64,000 nt of DNA from positions 248,001 through 312,000 of the forward strand of contig JANQKF010000033.1 of NCBI GenBank assembly GCA_028281285.1. Direction: 5' to 3'. The stretch comes from Cyclobacteriaceae bacterium. GTDB lineage: Bacteria > Bacteroidota > Bacteroidia > Cytophagales > Cyclobacteriaceae. Positions 17,269-25,838 of this stretch are shown piece after piece; within the stretch, counting starts at the first letter, position 1, and each line of letters begins with the position of its first letter. Position numbers and translations under genes: made by a program. Below the pieces are notes generated by a model that was given only the letters and a program-made list of their open reading frames with translations, ran no database searches and was not told where the DNA came from.

Positions 17269-18087
17269 ATGACAGAGAAATTTATTGACATCAGAAAGCT
17301 CATCGCAGCTAAAAACAAAAATGTCCTTGGATGGACCCCCGGTTTCTTGATCCGATACATAGAGCGCATCATTCATCAGGATGATATTAACCGCTTTATG
17401 TCCTTGCACAAGGGAGCGAATGCGGTTGAGTTTTCTGATGCTGTAATGAAGGAGTTTAACATTAATGTGAACATTATCGGCAAGGAGAATATTCCTGATG
17501 TTTCAGAAGGCTGCATATTTGTCGGTAATCACCCTCTTGGAGGATTCGATGCAATCGCAATTGTTCCAGAACTGAAGGAGATTAGGCCAAACATTAAGTT
17601 TATTGTCAATGATTTTCTGCTGAGTGTTAAAAACCTGCAGGAGATTTTTGTTGGGGTAAACAAGGTGGGTAAGAATGCTATGGCCTCTCTACAGGCAGTA
17701 GAGGCACAATTTGCATCTGACTGGGCTACTTTTATATTTCCGGCAGGGCTTGTGAGCAGGAGACAAAAGGGGGTGATAAAAGACCTGGAATGGAAAAAAA
17801 CATTCATAACCAAAGCCAAAAAGTATAATAAATCGGTTGTTCCGGTTTATATTGAGGGAAGGCTTTCAAATCGATTTTATAGATTGGCTAACATTAGAAA
17901 GTGGCTGGGTATAAAATTCAATATTGAAATGCTCTATTTGGTCGATGAACTCTACAAACAAAAGAACAGAAGCATACGAGTGGTAATAGGGGAGCCTATT
18001 GCAGCTACTACCTTCGACAAATCCAAAACTAACCAGCAATGGGCGGATTGGGTGAAGGAGAAGGTATATCAATTCCGAGAGGATTGA
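17269..18087 (+). CDS. Lysophospholipid-acyltransferase-like O-acyltransferase of an aminolipid pathway
   Basis: A 272-residue PlsC/LPLAT-fold acyltransferase. FVGNHPLGGFDAIA is the catalytic His-Asp motif in the spaced NHPLGGxD form (H and D five residues apart) that is seen in the OlsA/GlsA-type enzymes of Bacteroidota, not the classical NHx4D; FPAGLVSRR is the substrate-binding block. It is 25 bases upstream of an OlsB/GlsB-like N-acyltransferase gene, so the two likely acylate an amino acid (glycine or ornithine) twice to make a membrane aminolipid. Which amino acid is used is inference. Start at 17269, behind a TATATTTG box. Confidence 0.8.
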   Translation: MTEKFIDIRKLIAAKNKNVLGWTPGFLIRYIERIIHQDDINRFMSLHKGANAVEFSDAVMKEFNINVNIIGKENIPDVSEGCIFVGNHPLGGFDAIAIVPELKEIRPNIKFIVNDFLLSVKNLQEIFVGVNKVGKNAMASLQAVEAQFASDWATFIFPAGLVSRRQKGVIKDLEWKKTFITKAKKYNKSVVPVYIEGRLSNRFYRLANIRKWLGIKFNIEMLYLVDELYKQKNRSIRVVIGEPIAATTFDKSKTNQQWADWVKEKVYQFRED

Positions 18088-18112
18088 TCAACCGATAACT
18101 AAAAGACAACCT

Positions 18113-19048
18113 TTGAAGAGAATAATACCACCGGTAGAACGCGAATTACTTGAGTTAGAATTGAATGACAAGCGATTTGTCAGGGATACTAACAAAGGGA
18201 ACAATAAGATTTATTTTATCAACCATCACAACTCTCCTCATACCATGAGAGAGGTGGGCCGGCTAAGAGAAGTTGCCTTCAGAGATGCAGGAGGAGGTAC
18301 GGGCCATGAATTGGACATTGATGAGTATGATACTCATGAAAGCTGCTATGAGCAACTCATCGTATGGGATCCGGAAGAAAAGGAAATCATAGGTGGGTAT
18401 CGATTCATTACAGGCACGGTAGCCTTAAGGGACGATTATGGTGAATATGGTCTTTCTACTGCTCATTACTTCGATTTTTCAGACAAAATGAAGACCGATT
18501 ACTTGCCTTATTCAATTGAATTGGGTAGGTCATGGGTGCAACCCAAATACCAAGCTTCTGTAAATCCTAGAAAAGGTCTTTTTGCCCTGGCGAACATTTG
18601 GGATGGACTAGGTGCTTTGATTGTCAATTATCCTGAAATGAAGTATTTCTTTGGTAAGGTGACAATGTATACCAGCTATAATGCTGAAGCCCGTGATATT
18701 CTTCTTTCCTTTTTAAGTCATTATTTCCCTGATAAAGAAAAACTTTGTACTCCGAAACCAGAGCTTTTTAGCGGCTTTAATGATAGCTTATTCAAGGCCA
18801 ATTTCACCGAGGACATGGATTTTGCTGAAGGTTCGAGACTCTTGCATAAGCTTCTGAAAGAACGGGGAGAGTGGATTCCTCCATTGATCAATATTTACAT
18901 GAACCTATCGTCAACCACGAAGACTTTTGGTACGGCACATAACCCCGATTTTGGCGATGTGGAAGAAACAGGACTTATGGTCACTATAGCCGATATCCAT
19001 CCCGATGTCATTGAAAGACATGTGGGAGATTATACAGGGAAAGACTAA
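18113..19048 (+). CDS. OlsB/GlsB-like N-acyltransferase (aminolipid synthesis)
   Basis: A 311-residue member of the Acetyltransf_5 family (COG3176), which includes OlsB of ornithine lipid and GlsB of glycine lipid synthesis. The GNAT-like core shows MREVGRLREVAFRDAGGGTG, IIGGYRFITGTVAL and LPYSIELGRSWVQPKYQ. It uses an acyl-ACP to N-acylate an amino acid; the preceding O-acyltransferase completes the lipid. The start is TTG at 18113, with no ATG before codon 44. It converges with the PD40 gene and their stops overlap by 4 bases. Confidence 0.83.
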   Translation: MKRIIPPVERELLELELNDKRFVRDTNKGNNKIYFINHHNSPHTMREVGRLREVAFRDAGGGTGHELDIDEYDTHESCYEQLIVWDPEEKEIIGGYRFITGTVALRDDYGEYGLSTAHYFDFSDKMKTDYLPYSIELGRSWVQPKYQASVNPRKGLFALANIWDGLGALIVNYPEMKYFFGKVTMYTSYNAEARDILLSFLSHYFPDKEKLCTPKPELFSGFNDSLFKANFTEDMDFAEGSRLLHKLLKERGEWIPPLINIYMNLSSTTKTFGTAHNPDFGDVEETGLMVTIADIHPDVIERHVGDYTGKD

Positions 19049-19935
19049 TTGTAGTTGGCTGAGTTTCTATATTTCCTGAGAAGACTCCTAATTCTAACTT
19101 TATGAATGTTAACATTGGGACTGGCCAGAGAATCACTGCTTGCATAGTAAAGGTATTTCTGATTCTCAACGAGCTCAGGATACAGATCACTTCCGGTGGT
19201 GTTTAATTCCTTCATATTCTGTGGGGCCGACCAGCGACCATCCTCTTTAAAACTAATGTATAAGTCACCATAACTCGACTTGTTCTCTGCTCTTCCCGAA
19301 GCTTCGACAATGAGAATCTTCCCATCTCGACCTATACATAGATTCCACTCACCGCTAGCAGTGTTGATCACGCTGCCTAAGTTCTGAGGTACAGCAAATC
19401 CATTTGCAGTCTTCTTGGCAACATAAATATCCCCTTGTCCAAAGCCACCTTCTCTGTCTGAAGCAAAGTATAAATCTCCATTATTGGTCAGTTTGGGACT
19501 ATATTCTCTTCCTGTAGAATTAATGTTGTCATCCAACCTGATTGGGCTTCCCCAATCGCCCTTTTCATCCTTTTCCACTTTCCATATATCTGCTTGAGTG
19601 TTCCCACGGTTGGAAGTAAAATAGAGTGTTCTTTCATTGGGAGATAGGTGAGGGGCATTATCACTGAATTCTCCGGAAAAGGAAGCAACTACGGGTGTTG
19701 TCCAATTACCGGCTTCTTTCTTTGAGAAGTAAATTGTACTTCGCTCTGCTGTCCGGCCCCATTGACCTCCTCGCTTAACGAAGTACACCTCATTCATATC
19801 TTTTGAAAAAGTAGATGCATAGATGATGCCGGCTGTATGATTGGGGAAGGGTTCAAATGGCAGACGTTCAATTGACTGGGATAATAGTTGCCCGGAGGAG
19901 ATTAACAGTAGAATACAACCAATTATAAACCTCAT
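19045..19935 (-). CDS. Exported PD40/TolB-like beta-propeller protein
   Basis: A 296-residue protein with a Sec signal (MRFIIGCILLLISSGQLLSQ). It has several WD40-like PD40 blades: LSPNERTLYFTSNRGNTQADIWK, then YSPKLTNNGDLYFASDREGGFGQGDIYVA, and YPELVENQKYLYYASSDS. Such proteins are periplasmic or outer-membrane-associated and bind peptidoglycan partners or scaffold other proteins. The blades resemble those of the OmpA/PD40 protein at 51779-53407. It has no OmpA domain of its own. TAG stop. Confidence 0.82.
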   Translation of the reverse strand: MRFIIGCILLLISSGQLLSQSIERLPFEPFPNHTAGIIYASTFSKDMNEVYFVKRGGQWGRTAERSTIYFSKKEAGNWTTPVVASFSGEFSDNAPHLSPNERTLYFTSNRGNTQADIWKVEKDEKGDWGSPIRLDDNINSTGREYSPKLTNNGDLYFASDREGGFGQGDIYVAKKTANGFAVPQNLGSVINTASGEWNLCIGRDGKILIVEASGRAENKSSYGDLYISFKEDGRWSAPQNMKELNTTGSDLYPELVENQKYLYYASSDSLASPNVNIHKVRIRSLLRKYRNSANYN

Positions 19936-19992
19936 TGGATGTTCTAACGAACCAGTGCTGGCAGGGTTGGAGGCTTTATCATATCCCCAGGG

Positions 19993-20760
19993 TTATGGAG
20001 TGGAATTAAGATGAATGATTCCAAAATGCTCTTTCAGGAGCTGAATTTCCTGGTCGGAGCCAGTTATGTTCAGCGTCTCTTTTTGCCCGTTTGCTCTTAC
20101 TATAAACTTTTCGTTGAGTATGGTTTTACGACCGGTAGGAGTCGCTATGGTGCATATTTTGTTTTTGACAAAATGAGAATCCGGAGAAACTTGTTTTAGT
20201 GAACATTGAGGTTCAAAATCTGAAATCATAGATTCGGTAGTATTGAATTCATACTTTTTTTCGAATTCTCCATCGTCATTGGTCATGGACAATAGGTAAT
20301 TATCATTTCCCAGCGGCTCAATCAAAAAAGATTCAAACCGATCCTTTTGGACGCCTGTCTTATCTACCTCAATAGGGTGGATAAATAGATCACCAAATCC
20401 CACGTCTGCTAACCAGCGAACTCCTTCCAGACAAACTAACAAGCACAAGTGGTCGAATTTTGGTCCTAACACCTTGTTGGGATCATATACTCTGGCAGAA
20501 ATCATTCTAACCTCAAACCCAATTTCACTAAGAAGAAGCCCGAATAAGTAGTTCAGCTCATAGCAGAATCCACCGCGCTTACGCTCAATGACTTTTTCGA
20601 CCAAATGATCCATGTTCAGCTTTAAAGGCACCTTGTTCTGAATATCCAAATCTTCAAAGGGTATTGAGAAAACATGCGCCTGATGAAGTTGTTGAAGACC
20701 CTTAAGGCTAATTGATGGTAGCTTTTTAAGACCGATACGATTCAGATAGCGATTAAGCAT
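19993..20760 (-). CDS. nat: Arylamine N-acetyltransferase
   Basis: A 255-residue member of the NAT family. It has the Cys-His-Asp catalytic triad in place: Cys66 in RGGFCYELN, His104 in FDHLCLLV and Asp119 in WLADVGFGD. It transfers acetyl from acetyl-CoA to arylamines, hydrazines and related compounds in the cytosol. Length is somewhat short of the usual 270-280, at the C-terminal domain. It has its own start 52 bases after the ABC-protein gene stop. Confidence 0.92.
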   Translation of the reverse strand: MLNRYLNRIGLKKLPSISLKGLQQLHQAHVFSIPFEDLDIQNKVPLKLNMDHLVEKVIERKRGGFCYELNYLFGLLLSEIGFEVRMISARVYDPNKVLGPKFDHLCLLVCLEGVRWLADVGFGDLFIHPIEVDKTGVQKDRFESFLIEPLGNDNYLLSMTNDDGEFEKKYEFNTTESMISDFEPQCSLKQVSPDSHFVKNKICTIATPTGRKTILNEKFIVRANGQKETLNITGSDQEIQLLKEHFGIIHLNSTP

Positions 20761-20812
20761 TGATTAGGGGCTTACCTAAAGTTAGAAAAGTTGTTGTTAA
20801 GTGGATGGCGTT

Positions 20813-21640
20813 CTAATTCATTTCTAATCTTGTCACTATTTCTTTTAACCGTAGCCAGTTTTGGTAAAAAAAGGGTAAGTTGATCACGTTCTCCATGTAT
20901 TGAAATACATACATAACAAGAGCGAAAAGAGTGCCATATTGAGTCACTCCATTATTTACAGAGATGATAATTGATATCATCAAAAAGGCCATCAAGACAA
21001 GCCATGTAGCAGAAAAATTTCCGGCCTCCAAATCAGATAGTTTGATATTCCATTTCATCATTCTACTCAGATGAGTTTTTAGTTCATCTTCATCATTTTT
21101 AGCGATGACGTCTACCTGTTTTTCCAGTTCATCGTTTGACGATTTGTTGAAAAAGGTCGTTTTGTTGCTAGTCATCCAGTAAATAACAAAGATCCCCGCG
21201 GTGACTATTAAGCTACCTTTGAAAACCTGGAAATTGAGAGAGGCGATTATGACAAAGACACCAACAAGCCCTATAAGTGCATTAATCAATTCCGGGAAAG
21301 AATTCTCCAGGAACTCTACCAATTCCTGAAGCATACCCAATCGAGCCGATTTTTTGGAGGACTGATTACTCTCAACTTTGGAGACTACTTTGACACCTAC
21401 GTCCTCGAACACTCTGGCATAAAAGCGGGAGTCAAAAACTCGCCTACCCACTCCAACCATCAAGGCAGCCAGTCCTAGTACTCCCAGTTGAATAGCCCCT
21501 GAATGACTTCCATTTAAGGCTGAATCGATCGCGAACCCAATGAAAAGAGGAAAAAGTAAGCCAAGAAATGCCTCAAGGAAAATTAGGGTCAAAGTGAAAA
21601 TGAACTTTGGCTTATAGCGTAAAAAGACTGACTTAAGCAT
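20813..21640 (-). CDS. ABC transporter six-TM domain protein without ATPase domain
   Basis: A 275-residue membrane protein resembling the transmembrane half of an ABC exporter (ABC_membrane_3 type). It starts LKSVFLRYKPKFIFTLTL, followed by the typical LGLLFPLFIGFAIDSALNG helix 1-2 pair and GVLGLAALMVGVGRRVFDSRFYARVFEDVG coupling region. The Walker A, Q-loop and signature motifs are missing, and no ATPase gene lies beside it. It starts 5 bases after the hydroxylase gene stop, so they form an operon. Whether it transports with a distant ATPase is unknown. Confidence 0.72.
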   Translation of the reverse strand: MLKSVFLRYKPKFIFTLTLIFLEAFLGLLFPLFIGFAIDSALNGSHSGAIQLGVLGLAALMVGVGRRVFDSRFYARVFEDVGVKVVSKVESNQSSKKSARLGMLQELVEFLENSFPELINALIGLVGVFVIIASLNFQVFKGSLIVTAGIFVIYWMTSNKTTFFNKSSNDELEKQVDVIAKNDEDELKTHLSRMMKWNIKLSDLEAGNFSATWLVLMAFLMISIIISVNNGVTQYGTLFALVMYVFQYMENVINLPFFYQNWLRLKEIVTRLEMN

Positions 21641-21644
21641 CTTA

Positions 21645-22499
21645 TCATGGATTTTTTGGCCTCCATCCAGGGTGCTTGACCAGGTAATTCCACGCTTCCT
21701 TTAAGCTTCTGGATTTTCGCAAGTCTTTAAAAATACTGATGTATTCAGCGAGGTGAACTTTGATTGGATTGATCGTATTTATTGGTTTGGTCAAGCCATA
21801 GGTTGGCCTATGCTTTTCCTCCTGAAAAGTGCCAAACATTCGATCCCATACAGATAAGAGTGCTCCAAAGTTTTTATCAAGATAAATATCGTCTGAACCA
21901 TGATGGACTCTGTGCTGAGATGGGGTCATAAAGATTTTCTCAAACCAGCCAAGCTTACCGATGATTTCGGTGTGGAGCCAGAATTGGTACATTAATACCA
22001 GGAAGAAACACAGTAAAACGATATAGGGGTGGAAACCCATAAGTACCAATGGGAGATAAAATATCCACGTGATAAAGCTATCTATGAATGATACTCGCAT
22101 GGCCGTAGTGTAGTTATAGATCGGGGAGCTATGGTGAATACTATGATATGACCATAATATCCTGACCTTGTGTTCGATCACATGTTCCCAATAATAGATA
22201 AAGTCCACTAGAATCAAGCAAAGTAGGGTAGTCCAGATATTTACTGGAATTTGCCATGGGATAAGCTCGCCAACCACTATAAAAGCACCAGCGAATATAA
22301 ATGTGCTGGTTTTTTCCATAAGTTGGGCTACTATGAATACTGAGAAACTGGCCCACATCTCGCCCAGTCTCCATTTGTTGATTTTCTTTTTATAGAGTTC
22401 GTAAAAGAATTCTACGGTGGCCAATAGGATCGAAAATCCCAGAATAACTCCGATGATCAATCCAATGTTGTCCTCCATGTTTTTAACTACTTCTTCCAT
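21645..22499 (-). CDS. Sterol desaturase/fatty acid hydroxylase family membrane enzyme
   Basis: A 284-residue integral membrane di-iron enzyme. The three histidine boxes of the FA_hydroxylase family are present: HVIEH (in YYWEHVIEHKV), HSIHH and a C-terminal HRVHH in TPSQHRVHHGSD. Four to six hydrophobic helices precede and separate them. These enzymes hydroxylate or desaturate lipids using O2 and reduced ferredoxin or cytochrome b5. The substrate is unknown. I prefer the ATG at 22499; the 33 residues possible upstream (from a TTG) are not hydrophobic. AraC regulator gene lies just upstream in the same direction. Confidence 0.87.
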   Translation of the reverse strand: MEEVVKNMEDNIGLIIGVILGFSILLATVEFFYELYKKKINKWRLGEMWASFSVFIVAQLMEKTSTFIFAGAFIVVGELIPWQIPVNIWTTLLCLILVDFIYYWEHVIEHKVRILWSYHSIHHSSPIYNYTTAMRVSFIDSFITWIFYLPLVLMGFHPYIVLLCFFLVLMYQFWLHTEIIGKLGWFEKIFMTPSQHRVHHGSDDIYLDKNFGALLSVWDRMFGTFQEEKHRPTYGLTKPINTINPIKVHLAEYISIFKDLRKSRSLKEAWNYLVKHPGWRPKNP

Positions 22500-22599
22500 G
22501 CCTGTTGTTTTATTTTGAATAATTGATGGATACCTGTTTATGGCATCTGAGACAAAACTATAATGGAGAGAAGTCAGACATGTGTCCGTTTTGGACAAC

Positions 22600-23475
22600 C
22601 TACATCACGGGGATATAGATTTCGGTGATCAGGTCATCTTCATTAAGATTTTCATCGAAATTGGGATAGAACTCAAGAGTGGGTTGGTCAGCAAGCTCCA
22701 GTTTCACATCCAACATCCAGAGGGCATAGATCCTGCTGTAGAAATCGACAGAGCTTTGATGAGTGCCCTGATGGGTGAACTTGGCATATTTCTGTCTTTT
22801 GTGTGATCTGGCTCTGAACATTCCCTCTGGCTCAAATCCCAGAGGCTTTTCCAGAATGATACCTAGATTGTACCGGGAGTTGATATGATCACTGATCTCA
22901 ACATCATCAATGATCTCAGTCAAAAATATGGACCGATCGGTGACCAATTGATTCTGATCGGCAAATGTGAAAAGGGACTCCCATAGTTTTTCGATGGCCG
23001 GCACATCATTGTAGTTTCCGCGGTATTCGACAAAGAGGTAGTCAAAACCGGGGATGACTTCAATTTCGAATTGTAATTTTTCCCTTTCCCGATCTTCATT
23101 AGGAAGATACACTTTGCGCTGTTCCTCAAGAATAGATTCACTGCTTTCCCGATAAGCCTGAGGAGAAAGACTGTACCTGTTCTTAAAGGCTTTGCTAAAT
23201 GCGGAACGATCTTCAAAGCCCACCTCATAAGCAATATCAGAGACGCCTAATTCGGAATATTTGAGATACTGGGCTCCCTTTTCAAGCCGAAGGCGCTTGA
23301 TATATTTGCCAATCGTTTCCTGATGGATGGCTTCAAATATGCGATTGATATTACGATAGGAGTAATGACAGATTTCCTCCACCTTTTCAATATTGATTTC
23401 CTCGCTAAGGTTGTCATCAATATAGGTAAGGAGCTTTTTATAGCGTGTTAGCTGAGGGTTTTGTTGAAGACTCAT
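22600..23475 (-). CDS. AraC-family regulator with GyrI-like effector-binding domain
   Basis: A 291-residue regulator with the DNA-binding part at the N-terminus: TYIDDNLSEEINIEKVEEICHYSYRNINRIF and GVSDIAYEVGFEDRSAFSKAFK with the AraC signature LSPQAYR. The C-terminal ~150 residues are a GyrI-like small-molecule-binding domain (VPAIEKLWESLFTFADQN, YAKFTHQGTHQSS), so this is a Rob/SoxS-like architecture with a C-terminal sensor. It probably regulates the hydroxylase/ABC operon just downstream. Start at 23475 on family N-terminus (MSLQQNPQ). Confidence 0.87.
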   Translation of the reverse strand: MSLQQNPQLTRYKKLLTYIDDNLSEEINIEKVEEICHYSYRNINRIFEAIHQETIGKYIKRLRLEKGAQYLKYSELGVSDIAYEVGFEDRSAFSKAFKNRYSLSPQAYRESSESILEEQRKVYLPNEDREREKLQFEIEVIPGFDYLFVEYRGNYNDVPAIEKLWESLFTFADQNQLVTDRSIFLTEIIDDVEISDHINSRYNLGIILEKPLGFEPEGMFRARSHKRQKYAKFTHQGTHQSSVDFYSRIYALWMLDVKLELADQPTLEFYPNFDENLNEDDLITEIYIPVM

Positions 23476-23654
23476 TGATGTTAGAATTTCTCGAAATGCA
23501 GGTTTTGATGCAAGTTTCGATGACGGAAATGAAGTTTCAAAGATGAAGTCATTACGCCTTCCCACCTGTAGGAGGGCTCGTTTTTGGCTATTTATGTTGA
23601 ATCTTTGTCACTCGGCTCGAGTCGAATGACTATTAGAAAATAGGGACAAACCTA

Positions 23655-24125
23655 CTAACCGGTTCTGATCATTTTTTTGATAATCACGACTTGTCCAAAA
23701 TGGTAATAACTATGTTCAATGATCATATCTATGTTCCTGAGATAAGGTCCATACTTTTCATCCACAAAGGTCTCTTGTAGCTTTTCCTCTTCCAGGTTTC
23801 CTACCAAGCGAATTAACCGTTCAGAATCATTACTAAACTTATTTTTTAAGTTCTGCCAGTCGCTCTCAGATTCGATAGGAGGGTAATCAAAGCTGTACTT
23901 ATCTCTGATTTCAAGTTCACCACCATCTAGCACATCGGCTACTCCAGCAATGTAATAGCTAGTATGAAAGGTCAAATCAGCAATGGTGTTCAAGGTCTTT
24001 ACCTTTTGAGTAGCTTCTTTCCAATTCAGATCAGAAATCTGTCCTTTGAAGTTCGTTCCGATTACCCATTGGCCATCAACGAGTACTTCTTTTAATCGTT
24101 TTGATAGTAATTCAGCAATTTTCAT
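23655..24125 (-). CDS. DinB-family protein
   Basis: A 156-residue four-helix-bundle protein. An N-terminal metal-ligand candidate (HTSYYIAG) and the C-terminal HSYYHFGQVVIIKKM helix match the DinB/YfiT metalloprotein superfamily, in which three His bind a divalent metal. Members are thiol-dependent transferases or of unknown role. Start at the ATG 24125; the codon before it is TTG. Isolated gene. Confidence 0.8.
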   Translation of the reverse strand: MKIAELLSKRLKEVLVDGQWVIGTNFKGQISDLNWKEATQKVKTLNTIADLTFHTSYYIAGVADVLDGGELEIRDKYSFDYPPIESESDWQNLKNKFSNDSERLIRLVGNLEEEKLQETFVDEKYGPYLRNIDMIIEHSYYHFGQVVIIKKMIRTG

Positions 24126-24260
24126 CAAATGATGTCCTTAATCTATTTTGTATGAGATAGGCTGAAATTACCATGCCTGCCTCTTTATATCAATTAACTC
24201 GGTGTTTTTAAAAGCCACGATCCAAAGTGTATAAGCATCGTGCCCGGCATCATTTACACG

Positions 24261-24282
24261 TTGATGGTGTTAACACCATCAA
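24261..24282. repeat. Perfect 22-bp palindrome downstream of LDH-family gene
   Basis: TTGATGGTGTT at 24261-24271 is followed directly by its reverse complement to 24282, so the site is fully symmetric with no loop. It is 7 bases beyond the dehydrogenase stop. No T run follows on the minus strand, so it is not an obvious terminator. It could be an operator or a hairpin. Confidence 0.7.
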
Positions 24283-24289
24283 TAGCAAT

Positions 24290-25210
24290 TTAATAGGAGC
24301 TGTTTTCGATAGCATTCCTGATGACATCTGCAGATTTAAGAAACTTATTTCGTTCGTTGTCATCCATCTTGATTTCAAGAATTTCGCTTATCCCTTTATC
24401 AGAGATCACAGTAGGCAGCGATAGTGCCACTTCATTCAACCCAAATGGACCAGATATGGTGCTTGATAAGGTAATGATCCTTTTTTCTCCTCGAAGAAGC
24501 CATTTCAGTAATGTGGCCGTCACCAAGCCTATTGCATGATTGGTAGCACCCTTTCGTTTGATGATTTCTTGTGCGGCTCTCTTCACCTGTTCATCAATTT
24601 CGCTTTCATATGCCAATTGCCAGCCATTCCAGTCGCGCAACTTGATACCTCCAATGGTAGCCGATGACCACAGAATAGTCTCCGAATCACCATGCTCGCC
24701 TACCACTTGGGCCTGAATATTACGGGGGTTAAGTGAAAGTTTTCTTCCTACGATTTCACGGAGCCGAGCCGTATCTAACATTGTTCCGGTTCCGATTACC
24801 CTGCTGGCAGGCAGTCCTGAGAACTTCTGATAGAAGTAGGTCAATACATCAACCGGATTGGCAACGATGATCAGTATACCTTCGTATCCTTTCAGTTGTT
24901 CAGCGATAGATTTTGCAATTGTAATATTGTCATTTAGGAGATCAAGCCTCGATTCATTCGGTTTTCCACCTCGCCCTGCGGTAATCACAATTGCGCTGCA
25001 ATGTTTCATATCCGAAATCTCAGCGGCCTTCACATGAGTGGTAGGATAGAAGGAGGAGCCATGATTCAAGTCCATAGCCTCGCCCTCCGCTAAGCCGGGT
25101 TTCACATCATTCAATAGCAATTCCTGACAAATACCCCGATGAAGTATGGAGATAGCTGTGCTGGCTCCAACCCATCCTAGTCCTATTATTCCTAATGAAA
25201 TTTTGCTCAT
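24290..25210 (-). CDS. Lactate/malate dehydrogenase family NAD-dependent 2-hydroxyacid dehydrogenase
   Basis: A 306-residue LDH/MDH-family enzyme that would interconvert a 2-oxoacid and its L-2-hydroxyacid. GLGWVG (10-15) is the NAD-binding loop and Asp35 fits NAD use. Catalytic residues are all there: Arg88 in the NESRLDL block, Asp146/Arg149 in LDTARLR and His173 in GEHGDSE. The residue at the substrate-specificity position (Gln in LDH, Arg in MDH) is Gly82, in AGRGGKP, so it is probably neither a normal lactate nor a normal malate dehydrogenase; a larger hydroxyacid is possible. Confidence 0.87.
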   Translation of the reverse strand: MSKISLGIIGLGWVGASTAISILHRGICQELLLNDVKPGLAEGEAMDLNHGSSFYPTTHVKAAEISDMKHCSAIVITAGRGGKPNESRLDLLNDNITIAKSIAEQLKGYEGILIIVANPVDVLTYFYQKFSGLPASRVIGTGTMLDTARLREIVGRKLSLNPRNIQAQVVGEHGDSETILWSSATIGGIKLRDWNGWQLAYESEIDEQVKRAAQEIIKRKGATNHAIGLVTATLLKWLLRGEKRIITLSSTISGPFGLNEVALSLPTVISDKGISEILEIKMDDNERNKFLKSADVIRNAIENSSY

Positions 25211-25409
25211 GACTCAAGTTGTTGACGCTTTGTCACTAAAGTTAGGAAAGTTGTTATTCTCTTTGACTGTTCAGGCAAATTCTTGTAACAAACGCCTTAA
25301 GGATGATGGCATTGCGGATATGGTTGGATCTAAAGCCTTTGAAAAACTTAGGATCATTCACTTTGTTGATGTTTGCCCGACAATATTCAAATGACAGTAG
25401 ATCAAAGGA

Positions 25410-25805
25410 TCATAGCTCTTCTACAATTTGAATATTGTTGCCAATGGTATCATTGAATACAGCGAATTTCACGGTCCCCATTACGGTTGGCTTTATACTG
25501 AATTCAACCCCAAGTTTAACGAGTCGATCGTATTCCTCTTCAACATTATCTACATCAAATTGAGTATAGGGTATTCCGGCTTTCATTAGAGCTTCCTGAT
25601 AGACTTTGGAGGGTTCAAAGTGAAGAGGGACTGGTTCAAGTAGTAGTTGTGGCCCGTCCTGATCCTCAGGAGAAACGACCGTCAGCCATCGGCTTTCCTC
25701 ATCTATTGGGATGTCCAACTTTTTGATAAAGCCCAATTTTTCCGTGTAAAACTGTAGTGCTTTTTCTTGGTCAAGCACAGGAATACTAATGCCTTTTACT
25801 CTCAT
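25410..25805 (-). CDS. VOC-family (glyoxalase-like) protein
   Basis: A 131-residue vicinal-oxygen-chelate protein: MRVKGISIPVLDQEKALQFYTEKLGF at the start and GTVKFAVFNDTIGNNIQIVEEL at the end are the two beta-alpha-beta-beta-beta halves of this fold. The family includes glyoxalases, dioxygenases and antibiotic-binding proteins; the function here is open. It is 33 bases after an AraC gene and shares its orientation. AraC-VOC pairs are common in Bacteroidota. Confidence 0.82.
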   Translation of the reverse strand: MRVKGISIPVLDQEKALQFYTEKLGFIKKLDIPIDEESRWLTVVSPEDQDGPQLLLEPVPLHFEPSKVYQEALMKAGIPYTQFDVDNVEEEYDRLVKLGVEFSIKPTVMGTVKFAVFNDTIGNNIQIVEEL

Positions 25806-25838
25806 TGTGTTGTGATTAGTTTAGCACCCTAAAACTCT

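Noticed and set aside
20813-21640. ABC exporter truncated by mutation
   Set aside because: The protein ends cleanly, and standalone six-TM ABC proteins (ABC_membrane_3) of this length are known; I see no remnant of an ATPase domain after the stop.
25211-25409. Degraded gene in the gap between the dehydrogenase and VOC genes
   Set aside because: Short open frames on both strands show no similarity I can name, so I do not call a gene.
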